Assembly (NCBI GenBank): GCA_016702545.1
Contig: JADJDT010000003.1
Coordinates: forward strand, 1 to 26,807
Length of the DNA: 26,807 nt
Source of the DNA: Pseudomonadota bacterium
GTDB taxonomy: Bacteria; Myxococcota_A; Polyangia; GCA-2747355
Reading direction: 5' to 3'
The notes beneath the pieces are model-generated. The model did no database searches. It was not told where the DNA came from and worked only from the letters and a program-made list of their open reading frames with translations. Positions 18,010 through 26,756 of this stretch are shown in pieces; position 1 is the first letter of the stretch, and every line of letters starts with the position of its first letter. The translations under genes and the position numbers were made by a program.

Positions 18010-18282
18010 GGGGACAGGCCCGGCGCAGAGTGGAGGGGGCCGGCGCATCGGGCCTAGAGCACCATGGGGTTGACGGGAGCAGCAACTGAACATTGGCTGG
18101 CGCGACGCGCCTTGCTGTTGGCAGGCAACCGACGAGCAACGACGCCAATGAATCGCCAAGCCCGCGACGGGAGTCAACCCGATCGGTGTCTAGGGCATGG
18201 TTGACGCTTCCCGCCGGTTGACGCTTGCCGCAGGTCACCCGAGCATGCTCACTCGGCGCAGCGGAAGAGGCGGGGCTCGAGC
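18010..18282. other. Intergenic region with repeated TTGACG motifs
   Basis: No gene seen. It contains a 7-bp inverted repeat (AGGCCCG 18016-18022, CGGGCCT 18049-18055) just after uvrA. It also holds an 8-bp inverted repeat GGGTTGAC (18067-18074) with GTCAACCC (18173-18180), and a 17-nt tandem duplication (18199-18215 and 18216-18232) that starts GGTTGACGCTT in both copies. Confidence 0.6.
18199..18232 (+). repeat. 17-nt tandem duplication upstream of the nucleotidyltransferase
   Basis: Two adjacent copies, GGTTGACGCTTCCCGCC and GGTTGACGCTTGCCGCA, differ at two positions. Both carry TTGACG. Together with GGTTGACG at 18068 and its inverse near 18173 they may be sites for a regulator, or simply a local duplication. 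Confidence 0.6.
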
Positions 18283-18878
18283 ATGACCGCGCGCTGCCGC
18301 GCAGGGCGCGTGGCTCGCAGAGCGCTACCACCGAGACGAGCAGCGCCTCTATCGCACGCTGAAGAATTTCGAGCGCTCACCGGCGGAGCGCCTCCGCCTG
18401 GGTCTGTGGCATGCCCGACCCACCCTGAGCGCCGCTGAGCGCGCGCTGCTACACGAGTTCGACCGACGCGGGGTGCGCTTCCTCGTGGTGGGAATGAGCA
18501 GCCCTGTTGCACGGCGCGCGGGGCGCGACCGAGGACATCGATCTTTGGTCCGAGGACCCGAGCGATCCGCGGATCGCCGAGGCGCTGCGGGCGGCGGGAG
18601 GCTTCTGATTTCGGGGCCTTCGGCGGAGGCCCGGCGATCGGCGGCGAGGAGCTGAGCGAGCGCTTCGACGTGGTCTGGCGCCTGACGGCCTTGAGCCCTT
18701 TGACGTCGAGTTTCGTGACGCATGCTACCAAGACGTCGACGGTATCCTCCTGCCCGTGCTGCCCCTGCACCGCATCATCGCCAGCAAACAAGCCGCCGGC
18801 CGAGCCAAGGATAAAGCGGCGCTCGAGTCCCTGCAGGACGCGCTAACAATTCTGGAGCACGGGACGGAGGAGGACTGA
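18283..18878 (+). pseudogene. Nucleotidyltransferase-fold protein, broken by at least three frameshifts
   Basis: Pieces in three frames make one coherent protein. An N-terminal helical part (LAERYHRDEQRLYRTLKNFE, LSAAERALLHEFDRRGVRF) leads into LVVGMSS. After a shift at ~18502 comes LLHGARGATEDIDLWSEDP, the nucleotidyltransferase metal motif (DID). After a shift at ~18605 comes DFGAFGGGPAIGGEELSERFDVVW. After a shift at ~18690 comes EPFDVEFRDACYQDVDG, then LHRIIASKQAAGRAKDKAAL and the stop at 18876-18878. The pattern (GARGATEDIDL, then SK.AAGR.KD) is that of AbiEii/DUF6036-like nucleotidyltransferases, some of which are toxins; that role is not shown here. The start is uncertain: ATG 18283 is in another frame than the first good segment, so a further shift is possible. 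No antitoxin gene is visible next to it. Confidence 0.65.
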
Positions 18879-18961
18879 CAGCGCTCTGATCAGGCAAGTC
18901 GGCCAGCGCAGCACGGACCCGCCACGCGGTGGCGAGCGGAACGCAACCCGCCCCCGTGGCC

Positions 18962-20466
18962 TCAGTCCCCGCGCAGGTAGCGGCGCTCGAGGTGGGCGCG
19001 GAAGCAGCCGACGTCGAGGCCGCGACCGGTCGCGGCGTGGAGCAGCGCCTCACCGCTGAGCCGCGAGCCCTGGGCGTGGACGTGGGTGCGCAGCCAGCGG
19101 ACGAGCGGCTGGAAGTCTCCGGCCGCGATCCGCTGGGGTAGCTCGGGGTGAGCGGCGAGCGCGGCCTGGTGCAGCTGCGCGGCGCTGATCGCGCCCAAGG
19201 TGTAGGTCGGGAAGTAGCCGAAGGTGCCATCCATCCAGTGGATGTCCTGCAGGCAGCCTTGTCGGTCGTCGGGGGGCGCCACGCCGACCAGCTCGAGCAT
19301 GCCCTCGCGCCAGGCCCCGGGCAGCTCGCGCAGCGGTAGCCCGCCGCCGAGCAGCGCGCGCTCGAGCCGGTAGCGCAAGATCACGTGCGCCGGGTAGGTC
19401 ACCTCGTCGGCATCGACGCGAATCAGGCTGCGCGCCACGCGGCGGTAGACGCGCTCGAGGTTGTCCACCGACCACGGGCTGCTCGCCGTCACCGCGGCGC
19501 CCCCGCCGAAGAGCTCGGCGAGCTGCGGGGCCAGCCAGCTCAAGAAGGGCCGGCTACGACAGGCCTGCATCTCGATCAGCAGCGATTGGTCTCGTGCAAC
19601 GCCATGCCGCGCGCCTGGCCCACCGGCTGAAAGCGCCAGGCGGCCGGCAGGCCCTGCTCGTAGAGCGCATGCCCCGTCTCGTGGGCCACGGCCTGCAGCC
19701 CCTCGACGAAGCTCTCCTCGCGCCAACGCGCGGTGATCCGCACGTCGTCGCCCCCGCCCGAACAGAAGGGGTGAGCGCTCGGGTCGAGGCGCCCGCGCTG
19801 GAAGTCGAAGCCGAGCACCGCCATCACCCGCTGCGCGAGCACGCGCTGCGTCGCGAGAGGAAAGCTCACCGCCCAGGGCCGCGGTGGCGGCTGCGCCTGC
19901 TGGCGCTCGATCACCGCCGCGATCATCCCCGGCAGAAAGCTCGCCAGTGCGTCGAAGACCTCGTCGACCCGCACCGCGGCCAGCCCCGGCTCGAATTCGT
20001 CGAGCAGCGCGTCGTAGGGCTCGAGGCGCAGCACCTCGGCCTTGGCGGCGGCGCGCTCGCGCACCAGCGCCACCACGCCTTCGAGCCGCGGCAACAACGC
20101 GGCGAAGTCGTCGCGCGCACGCGCCTCGCGCCAGGCCACCACGCACTCGGTGCCGGCCCGCGCCAGCGCGGCCACCAGCGGCGCCGGCACGGCCCGCTGG
20201 TGCCAGACGCGCCGGCGCATCTCCTGCACGTTCGCGCGCTGCCAGTCGTCGAGCGCTTCATCGTCGGCGCGGTCGAGCCACTCGGGGAGCTGCGGCGCCG
20301 TCTCGAGCTCGTGCAGGAGCGTGCGCAGCGCCGCGAGCTGCTCGCCGCGATCGGCGGCGGCGCCGGCCGGCAGCACCGTCTCGGTGTCCCAGTGCAGCAG
20401 CCCCTCGATCGCCGCCAGGCGGCCGATGCGACCGAAGTGCGCCTCGAGTGCGCTGTAGGCCTTCAT
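18962..20466 (-). CDS. M32-family metallocarboxypeptidase (carboxypeptidase Taq), one frameshift
   Basis: A zinc carboxypeptidase of ~501 residues, the family length, that removes C-terminal amino acids in the cytoplasm. The N-terminal piece (19576-20466, MKAYSALEAHFGRIG) carries the family opening with LLHWDTETVLPAGA, then SAHPFCSG.GDDVRIT and the zinc motif HETGHALYEQG (HEXXH at ~262-266). The frame then stops just after ALHETN. One frame over, it continues SLLIEMQACRSRPFLSW, YRVARSLIRVDADEVTY, DIHWMDGTFGYFPTYTLG and ends ERRYLRGD at 18962. The break (near 19585) falls inside the second active-site motif HE(S/T).S, where the third zinc ligand lies. A single missing base restores it, so the protein is probably intact in the organism. 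The start ATG lacks a strong binding site and lies 21 bp after the DUF2892 stop. Confidence 0.9.
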
Positions 20467-20487
20467 CGCGGTCGGTCTCGCCCGTGC

Positions 20488-20690
20488 CTACTTGAAGGCC
20501 ACGCCGGGGCGCGCGCCCACGGCCTTGAGGATCTTGGCCATCGGGCAGAAACCGGTGAAGGAGGCCTGCAGCAGGTTGGCGCCGACGAAGGCCGTGAACC
20601 ATAGCCACGCACACTGTGGAGCTGCGACAACGCGACGCTCGCCAACACGAAGCAGCCGGCCACCGCCAGCACGATGCGATCGATCGCCAT
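20488..20690 (-). CDS. DUF2892 family small inner-membrane protein, one frameshift
   Basis: A ~67-residue membrane protein. The ATG at 20688-20690 follows AGGAGG at six bases. It starts MAIDRIVLAVAGCFVLASVALSQLHS (first membrane helix). After a one-base loss near 20607-20613 it continues WLWFTAFVGANLLQASFTGF (second helix), then CPMAKILKAVGARPGVAF and the stop at 20488. The CPMAKIL motif and the two-helix layout are those of DUF2892 (YgaP-like membrane anchors, often near rhodanese or sulfur genes). No rhodanese gene is in the window. Its function is unknown. Confidence 0.85.
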
Positions 20691-20728
20691 CTTCGACCTC
20701 CTTTCCGCCGCCCAGGCGAAGCACGCGC

Positions 20729-20734
20729 AGTATA
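20729..20734 (-). promoter_or_regulatory. Candidate -10 element for the DUF2892 gene
   Basis: TATACT on the minus strand, 38 bases upstream of the DUF2892 ATG, leaves a short leader with AGGAGG. No good -35 is seen, so support is limited. Confidence 0.3.
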
Positions 20735-20736
20735 GC

Positions 20737-21740
20737 CTAATCAAGCACCCGCGGGCCTGCCGTGTGTGGGTCGCGGTCTGCGCCAAGAAGAGATCCTCGA
20801 AGTCCGGTGCCACCACGCCACGCCGCCAAGCCCCGCGCGCGGAAGGCGCGCTGGGCCGCCGCGTCCCCGGCCCCGCCTAAGACCACGCGCAAGCGACCGC
20901 TAGCCACGGACACCGCAATGACCCCGGGCAGCGCCGCGACCCAGGCCTCGAGGCCTCGCCACGTCCTCGTCGCTGCTGAGCTCATAGACCGGCTCGGCGA
21001 AGGCCGCCAGCAGCGCCTCGGGGCGTCCAAGCAGCAGCGTGCGCCCCTGGTCGATCAGCGCGACGCGGTGACAACGCGCGGCCTCGTCCATGTAGGGCGT
21101 GCTGATCAGCACGGCGATCCCGCCGGCGTCAGCTCGAAGAGCAGCGCCCACAGCTCGCGGCGGCTGACCGGATCGACGCCGCTGGTCGGCTCGTCGAGCA
21201 AGAGCAGCCGCGGCTCGGGCAGCAACGCGCAGGCCAGCGCCAGCTTCTGCACATCCTCGAGAGCGCCTCGGCCCGTCGCGTGGCGAAGCGCTCGAGCCGC
21301 GTGAGTTGGAGCAGCCGCTCGCGACGCTCGCGATAGTGGCCGCCGACAGGCAGAACATGCGCGAAGAAGCGCAGGTTCTCGCCGACGGTCAGGTCACCGT
21401 AGAGGCTGTACTGCTGCGGCGGAAGCCGATCGCCCGCCGCAGCGCCTCGGCGCGGCTGGTCGGCGCTCTGGCCGAGCACGCTGACGCGCCCGCCATCGAC
21501 GCCGATCATGCCGGCGAAGATGCGCATCGCCGTGGTCTTGCCGGCGCCGTCGGGCCCCACCAGGCCGAAGAGTTCACCGGCCTCGACCGTCAGCGAGCTG
21601 GTCGAGCGCCGTGACCGCGCCGAAGCGCCGCACCAGCCCTCGGCCTCGACCACCGGTGCCGTCGCGCTCGAGGCTGCCGTCGCGACCCGGCGGGCCTCGA
21701 CCCCGGCGGGCTCAAGGCGCCCGGCGCCGCCCGCTGCCAT
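20737..21740 (-). pseudogene. ABC transporter ATPase of an HlyD-linked exporter, multiply frameshifted
   Basis: Segments in three frames form one ABC ATPase of the YbhF/CcmA type. They are an opening MAAGGAGRLEPAG, RRFGAVTALDQLSLTVEAGE (split by a shift), Walker A GLVGPDGAGKTTAMRIF, QQYSLYGDLTVGENLRFF (Q-loop), LTRLERFATRRAEALS, then LALACALLPEPRLLLLDEPT (Walker B) and SGVDPVSRRELWALLFEL. The rest is IAVLISTPYMDEAARCHRV, LLGRPEALLAAFAEPVYELS, and ALPGVIAVSVASGRLRVVLG, with DFEDLFLA near the C-terminus. Where LSGGM(K/Q)QKLALA is expected, the bases give LSRMC or EDVQKLALA, so the signature motif is damaged in any frame. The exact end is unclear (20737 or nearby). It overlaps the end of the HlyD gene. 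No permease gene follows; DUF2892 and the carboxypeptidase come next. Confidence 0.75.
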
Positions 21741-22771
21741 CGATCGTCACCTCGACCGGCATGCCGGGGGCGCAAGCGCCCGCTCGCGTTCGGCAGCAGC
21801 TCGGCCGTGACCGCATAGACCAGGCGATCGCGGTCCTCGCGCGTCTGCACGCTGCGCGGCGTGAACTCGGCCTGCGCCGCGACGCGGCGCATCACGCCGG
21901 CGAAGACCTGCCCGGATAGGCGTCCGCGCGCACTGTCACGCGCCCGCCGGCCACGGCGGCCGCCAGCTCGCGGTTGGGCACGAAGAACACCGCCTCGACC
22001 GGATCGAGGCGCACGATCGTCAGGATGCGGCTGCCGGGCAGCGCCAGCTCGCCGGGCTCGAAGGCACGCGTCTGCACCAGCCCGTCGAGCGGGGCCCGCA
22101 GCTCGCACTCTCGACCAAGGTCTGGGCGCGTTGCACATTGGCCCGCGCCGCGCCGACCGCCGCCAGCGCGGCCTTCGGCTTGCGCGCACTGCCTGCGCCC
22201 GGGGCCGCCGCCGCCGTGGCCTGGCCGCGCGCCGCCTGCTGCTGCGCCCGCAGCGCACCGAGCTGCCTGGTCGAGCCCGGTGACGCGCGTGCTGACGCGA
22301 TCGAGCTCCATCGCCGTCGCCCCGCCCTCGCCCCTGGAGCGCCCCGGATGCGTGCGCTGCCTGGCGCGTGCCTCGGCGCGGCTGGCGCTGAGCGCCCGCG
22401 ACTGCGCACCGCCTGCACCGGCCGTGGCCCGGGCAGCTTGAGAGACCGCCAGCGCCCCCGCGACCAGCCTTGCGCCGCGGCGGCCTGGCCATCGGCCGCC
22501 GCGAGCTGCGCCTGGGCGGCCTGCAGCGCGGCCTGCTGCTCGCGGCAGTCGAGCCGCACCAGGAGCTGCCCGGCATGCACCTCGCGCCCTCCTCGACGGC
22601 GATCGCGATGATGCGCGGTGATGCGCGCCACCACGTCGGCCTCGGTACCTCGATCACTGCGCTGCTGCCCACCGGCGCCAGCGCCGCACGCCGCTGGGCC
22701 CGCAGCTTGATGGCGAAGCCCGCGCTCAGCCCGAGCACCAGCACCGTGAAGAGCACGATCACGCGTCTCAT
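21712..22771 (-). pseudogene. HlyD-family membrane fusion protein, multiply frameshifted
   Basis: The ATG at 22769-22771 has GGGAGG six bases upstream and overlaps the TolC-like stop as ATGA. The N-terminus is one membrane anchor (MRRVIVLFTVLVLGLSAGFA). Across frames one reads VIEVTEADVVARIT, EVHAGQLLVRLDCREQQAAL and QAAQAQLAAADGQAAAAQ (start of the coiled-coil hairpin). Further on come CELRAPLDGLVQTRAFEPGE, LPGSRILTIVRLDPVEAVFF, VPNRELAAAVAGGRVTVRAD and QVFAGVMRRVAAQAEFTPRS, VQTREDRDRLVYAVTAELLP, then GMPVEVTIDGSG and the stop at 21712-21714. These are the lipoyl/barrel features of YbhG-like adaptors linking an inner-membrane ABC pump to TolC. At least five one-base shifts are needed; one is an extra C in a C-run near 21770. 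The coiled-coil middle is the worst affected. Confidence 0.78.
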
Positions 22772-24118
22772 CGCTTGCCTCCCGCCCCGTCCGCGACGGG
22801 CGGCCGGGTCCGGCCCCAGACCAGCAGGCGCTGCGCCTCGGCCAGGGCGCGCGTCGAGCAACGCGCGCTGGATCGCGATCCGCGCGCGATCGAGCGCGAG
22901 CTGCGCCTGGTGTACATCGAGCTTCGGTGCCCGTGCCTGCCTCGACCGCCGCCCGCGCCACGCGCAGATAGACCCCGTTCTGCCGCAGCGTCTCGCGCGC
23001 CGAGACCAGGTCCGCCGACGCGCGCTGCTGCGCGCGCCTCGACCTCGATCAGCTCGCGCTCGAGCTCGCGCGCCGTGGCCTCGGCCTGGGCGCCGAGGCG
23101 CAACGCCTGCGCCTCACCTCGCGCACGCGCGCCTGCCGCAGCCCGCTGTCGAAGGCCTCCCAGCTCAGCACCGCGGCGCCCTCCAGCACCGGCCTGAACT
23201 CGAGCGCCAACGCGCGCGGATAGCGCAGCCCGGCGGTAGCGGCGAGGCCGAGGGTCGGCACGAAGGTCCGCGCCTGGCTGCGCGCCGCGCTGCCGCGCGC
23301 TGGGCGGCCTGGAGCTGACGCACCGGCGGCGTGGCTCGAGTCCCGGGCTCGCCGCTCCGGGCCGGCGACCCCAAGCGCGCCAAGAGCTCGAGCGCCCCGC
23401 TCAGCGGTGGAGCGGCGTCGAGGCCCAGCAGGCTGGCCAGCACGCGACGCTGCCGCGCCTGTTGCACCTCCGCGCGCCGCAGCTCGGCCTCCAGCTCGGC
23501 CACCGCACCCGCGCCTGCGCCAGGCCCACCTGGGTGCCCGCCCCGGTTGCCAGCCGCAGCTCGGCGCGTTGCGCCTCGCGCCGCGCCTGCGCCAGCGACC
23601 TCGCCGGCGATGCGGCAGACGTCCCGCGCGAAGAGCGCACCGTAGAAGGCCACCGCACGGCGAAGGCCAGCCGCGCTGCGGCCAGCGCCCCCGGTCGCTT
23701 CGCTCTGCCGCACGCCCCGCGCGCGCCGCCGCCTCGCGGGCCGCCGCGGCTCAGATCGACGAGCCGCTCGCTGACGCTCAGGGTGGACCTGATAGCGATG
23801 CACGTCATCGACGGCCCGCGGCGTCAGCGTGGGACCGCCAGGGGTCAGGCAGGCGGATCCGCTGATCGGCCAGTGCGGCGTGTAGCCTCGCCTCGGCGAC
23901 CGCGCGCGGCCAGGCGGCGGTCTGCGTCTGCGCCAAGCGGGTTCGGTCTCGGCGCGCGCCAGCGCGGCCGCCTGCAGCTCCGGCGCCGGCGCCATGGCCT
24001 GCTCCACCGCCTGGTCGAGCGTCAGTGACGGCGCGGCGAACGCGCTCCCAGTGGGCGCGAGCATCAGCGCAGCGAGCGCACCACGCAGAGCCCAGCTGAC
24101 CGACGCGCGAAAAGTCAC
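22768..24118 (-). pseudogene. TolC-like outer membrane efflux protein, multiply frameshifted
   Basis: GTG 24116-24118 starts TFRASVSWALRGALAALML, then APTGSAFAAPSLTLDQAVEQ: a cleavable signal peptide followed by the typical TolC opening. Pieces in three frames continue with REAQRAELRLATGAGTQVGL, VAELEAELRRAEVQQARQRR, VLASLLGLDAAPPLSGALEL, TLGLAATAGLRYPRALALEF, VLEGAAVLSWEAFDSGLRQA and ATARELERELIEVEAR. Then come SADLVSARETLRQNGVYLRV, AAVEAGTGTE, HQAQLALDRARIAIQRALLD, and the ending RLLVWGRTRPPVADGAGGKR at 22768. Total length (~450 aa) and the two-fold helical pattern fit an outer membrane factor. At least six shifts interrupt it. It is the first gene of the exporter operon, 248 bp from the divergent lipoprotein gene. 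Confidence 0.78.
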
Positions 24119-24366
24119 GCCGCGCACTCTAGGGCAGCCGGGGATGGCTAACAAGCCACCGCGCGACCGCCCCAGGTGGCAGGGGACGCTTGCCCGGGGC
24201 GGCAGTGCAACTGGATTGGCCAGCCCGTGGCCCGGGCGACGGCCACCGACTCGAAGGGCCGGCCGCTGAGATCACAGGTTTTCTTGGCACGCCATACGTC
24301 GGCCCGATGCTTGCAAAGCTCGCCTGTGGCCACGGCCATTGGCCCTTCGCCGCGGCCCGGCGCCCG

Positions 24367-25253
24367 ATGAGGACCATGCGACGATCCGCGACCACCCCGG
24401 ACCTTGCGAGCCAGCCGCCCGGCCGGTGGCTCGCGCTTGCCCTGGTCGCCGGCCTGGTGTTGACCGGTTGCGAGCCCGGGCCGGCCGAGCCCGCCGATCC
24501 GAACGCGACCCCCGCGCCGGACGCCAGCGTACCCGCCACCCCGACCCCCTATCCCCCGGACGTCAACATCTGCCGCACCGACACGGTTGATAGCTGCGGC
24601 CAGTGCGCCTATCGCTGTCCGGGACCCGACGACGCGACGACGATGCGCGCCTGCGAGGGCGGCCGCTGCGAGCTGGTCTGCCGCGGCACCTCCTACGATA
24701 TCGACGGCGAGCTGAGCAACGGCTGCGAGACCCAGGACGACCTGGCGGAGCGGCAGCTCGCGGCGATCGACGACTGCGACAGCAGCGGCGGCAGCGTCAA
24801 CGGCCGTATCCTCGCCGACACCCGCCGCCACACCGAAGCGCCGACGACGCGCGCCGACGGCGCCCCCGACACCTACCGCATCCCCGATCGAGGACGGCGT
24901 CTGTTACATCGACCCGCAGATCACCGTGCAGGTGGTCAACGCCCCACCCGGCGCCGAGCTCGAGCTGCAGGCGCGCTTCGTCTGCGCCGATCGCGCGCAG
25001 GACTACCGGGCCGCCAACATCACCGTCGCCAACGGCCAATCGAAGACCGTGACAATCGACATGCCGACCTTCGCCCCTGCAGCGGCAGCGACAGCGGCGA
25101 GCTGATCCCTCCAGGTCAGGAAGCGCGGCGGCCCCGCGCGCGAGGTCACCACCTGCTGCGCTACCGAGCTGAGGGATGGCCCCCCGGGCCGACCTCTCCG
25201 TCATCCGCATCCCCAACCGGCTGATCGGCGCTTCAATCAATTCGACCAATTGA
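24367..25253 (+). pseudogene. Cys-rich lipoprotein, C-terminal half frameshifted
   Basis: From ATG 24367 (or 24376) the product begins MRTMRRSATTPDL, then a hydrophobic run ending LVAGLVLTGC, an ideal lipobox (LTGC). A Pro/Ala-rich linker follows, then a Cys-rich region (ICRTDTVDSCGQCAYRCPGP, CEGGRCELVCRGTSYDIDGE, NGCETQDD) of the kind seen in myxobacterial surface lipoproteins with paired cysteines. At ~24887 the frame shifts to IEDGVCYIDPQITVQVVNAP, LELQARFVCADRAQDYRAAN and SKTVTIDMPTFAP. At ~25077 a C seems missing from a C-run, giving CSGSDSGELIPPG. After one or two further shifts the sequence ends SVIRIPNRLIGASINSTN with TGA at 25251-25253. The C-terminal part looks like beta-sandwich. 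Function unknown. No ribosome binding site is clear. Confidence 0.65.
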
Positions 25254-25277
25254 CCACCGCCCGAATTGGTCTTGACT
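25244..25277 (+). promoter_or_regulatory. Inverted repeat next to a TTGACT box upstream of the AAA gene
   Basis: GACCAATT (25244-25251) and AATTGGTC (25264-25271) are perfect inverted repeats 12 bases apart in a short AT-rich island. TTGACT (25272-25277), a good -35, follows directly. The -10 would be poor (CATTTT, 16 bases on). The repeat could be an operator for the downstream ATPase gene or a stem at the end of the lipoprotein transcript. Confidence 0.4.
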
Positions 25278-25306
25278 TTTTCGGAGTGCACGGCATTTTG
25301 GTCAAG

Positions 25307-26434
25307 ATGGAACGCTCGCTCGCGCCCCACCTTCGCAAGGACCTACCGCGCAAGATCATCCTGCTCTCGGGTCCTCGCCAGTCGGGCAAGACCACGCTCG
25401 CCAAGATGGTCGAGCCGGACCACGAGTACGTGAGCTACGACGACGCTGAGCACCGCACAACACTGATCGACCGCTCGTGGGATCGCGGCAAGAAGCTGCT
25501 GATCCTCGACGAGCTGCACAAGATGCCGCGCTGGAAGGGCTGGCTCAAGGGCCTCTACGATACCGAGGGACTGCACCCGCCGATCGTCGTCACGGGCAGC
25601 GCGCGGCTCGAGACCTACCGCAAGGTCGGAGACTCGCTCGCCGGTCGATACTTCCCCTTTCGCCTGCATCCCCTCGACCTCAAGGAGCTGCATCAGGCGC
25701 GCGGAGCGGCCGCCACGCCCGACACGCCTGACCGGCTGCTGCGCCTCAGCGGCTTCCCTGAGCCCTTTCTCGACGGCACCGAGGTCTTCTACAAGCGCTG
25801 GCGTCGTACCCACCTCGACATCATCCTGCGACAGGATCTGATCGAGCTGGCGGACGTCCAGCATATCGTCCAGGTCGAGACGCTGATCGAGCTGCTGCGC
25901 AGCCGCGTGGGCAGCCCCATCTCGCACGCCTCCCTGGCACGCGACCTGGGGTGCAGCGACAAGACCGTCAAGGGCTGGTTGATCTTGCTCGAGAACATGT
26001 ACGTGATCTTCAAGGTGCCGCCCTTCCACCGCAACGTGGCGCGGTCGCTGCTGAAGGCACCGAAGTACTACTTCTTCGACTGCGCCCGCGTGAAGGGCGA
26101 CGAGGGCGCCCGTTTCGAAAACCTCGTGGCCGCGGCGCTGCTAAAGGAGGTCCACCTGCGGGTCGACACGCTGGGCGAGGATCTCCACCTGCGCTACCTG
26201 CGCACCAAAGACGGCCGCGAGGTCGACTTCGTCCTCGAGCAGGACGGGAAGGCCCGGCTGCTGATCGAGGCCAAGGGTCCGACGAGGGCGTCTCCCCACC
26301 GCTGCGCCTACTTCGCCGCCCAACTGCCCGAGGCCCGCGCCGTCCAGGTCGTCGCCATTACGCCGCGAGAAGACCTACCCCGACCGGGTCGAAGTGCGCC
26401 AGGCCCCTCGTGGCTCGCGGCGATGCCGCTTTGA
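25307..26434 (+). CDS. AAA-type ATP-binding protein with DUF4143 domain
   Basis: A 375-residue protein from ATG 25307 (MERSLAPHLRKDLPRKIILL); the frame is open to 25250 but the conserved part begins here. The N-terminal AAA_14 ATPase has Walker A SGPRQSGKTT (21-30), Walker B KLLILDEL (63-70) and sensor-like VVTGSARL. Then come RYFPFRLHPLDLKEL, a central HTH-like stretch (ISHASLARDLGCSDKTVKGW) and the C-terminal DUF4143 region with LKAPKYYFFDCARVKG, GARFENLVAAALL and GREVDFVL..LLIEAKG, which resembles a PD-(D/E)XK nuclease core. Such proteins are widespread and mostly of unknown function. Two pairs of compensating shifts are suspected. Near 26277/26305 the other frame gives SDEGVSPPLR before YFAAQLPEARAVQ. 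Near 26370/26404 it gives EKTYPDRVEVRQAP before WLAAMPL. The ends of the frame are right, but short internal stretches are likely mistranslated. Confidence 0.88.
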   Translation: MERSLAPHLRKDLPRKIILLSGPRQSGKTTLAKMVEPDHEYVSYDDAEHRTTLIDRSWDRGKKLLILDELHKMPRWKGWLKGLYDTEGLHPPIVVTGSARLETYRKVGDSLAGRYFPFRLHPLDLKELHQARGAAATPDTPDRLLRLSGFPEPFLDGTEVFYKRWRRTHLDIILRQDLIELADVQHIVQVETLIELLRSRVGSPISHASLARDLGCSDKTVKGWLILLENMYVIFKVPPFHRNVARSLLKAPKYYFFDCARVKGDEGARFENLVAAALLKEVHLRVDTLGEDLHLRYLRTKDGREVDFVLEQDGKARLLIEAKGPTRASPHRCAYFAAQLPEARAVQVVAITPREDLPRPGRSAPGPSWLAAMPL

Positions 26435-26756
26435 CCCGCGGCTCTGCGCTCTACACCCGGCCCGAAAATCGGATGAAGCCCACCGCGCGATGGGCGGCAC
26501 TGGCCAGGCGACCCGCCAGCGCCCGCCGCCACCGCGCCCTGCCCTCGCTGACCGCGGGCCGCGAGATCGCAGCGCTTCGGCCCCGCGGCCGAAGCCCCGG
26601 CCGCTTGCGCCAGCGCGGTACGCCATTTGCTCTCCTGGCGGGCGGGCGTGTTGTGCAACGCGCTGGTTGCCCGGCGCACCGTATGGCATAGTCCGGGTCC
26701 GGTGCGCCGCTCGGGGCCGCTGGGAAGCGAGGCCGCTGGGAAGTGAGGCAAGGGCG
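26435..26756. other. Intergenic region, no gene recognised
   Basis: About 320 bp with no protein-like frame on either strand. It holds the stem-loop at 26574-26595. A 16-nt near-perfect direct repeat (GGCCGCTGGGAAGCGA and GGCCGCTGGGAAGTGA) spans about 26715-26746, just before the last gene. Confidence 0.5.
26574..26595 (+). terminator. Perfect 9-bp stem-loop downstream of the AAA gene
   Basis: GCTTCGGCC (26574-26582) and GGCCGAAGC (26587-26595) flank the four-base loop CCGC. It is 140 bp beyond the AAA stop. No T-run follows, so terminator function is only a suggestion. Confidence 0.35.

Noticed and set aside
18016..18055. Inverted repeat AGGCCCG/CGGGCCT after uvrA as a terminator
   Set aside because: The stem is seven bases with a 26-base loop and no T-run; too weak to call.
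16027..18177. Long minus-strand open frame (716 codons) opposite uvrA
   Set aside because: It is the antisense of the second UvrA module with no recognisable motif, and there is an unequivocal gene on the other strand.
18920..18934. CGCCAC-GCG-GTGGCG hairpin between the convergent nucleotidyltransferase and carboxypeptidase genes
   Set aside because: It is short and lacks a T-run; such stems arise often by chance at this GC content.
24190..24366. N-terminal extension of the Cys-rich lipoprotein to 24190
   Set aside because: It would place ~60 residues before a perfect lipoprotein signal; the open frame is simply due to high GC.
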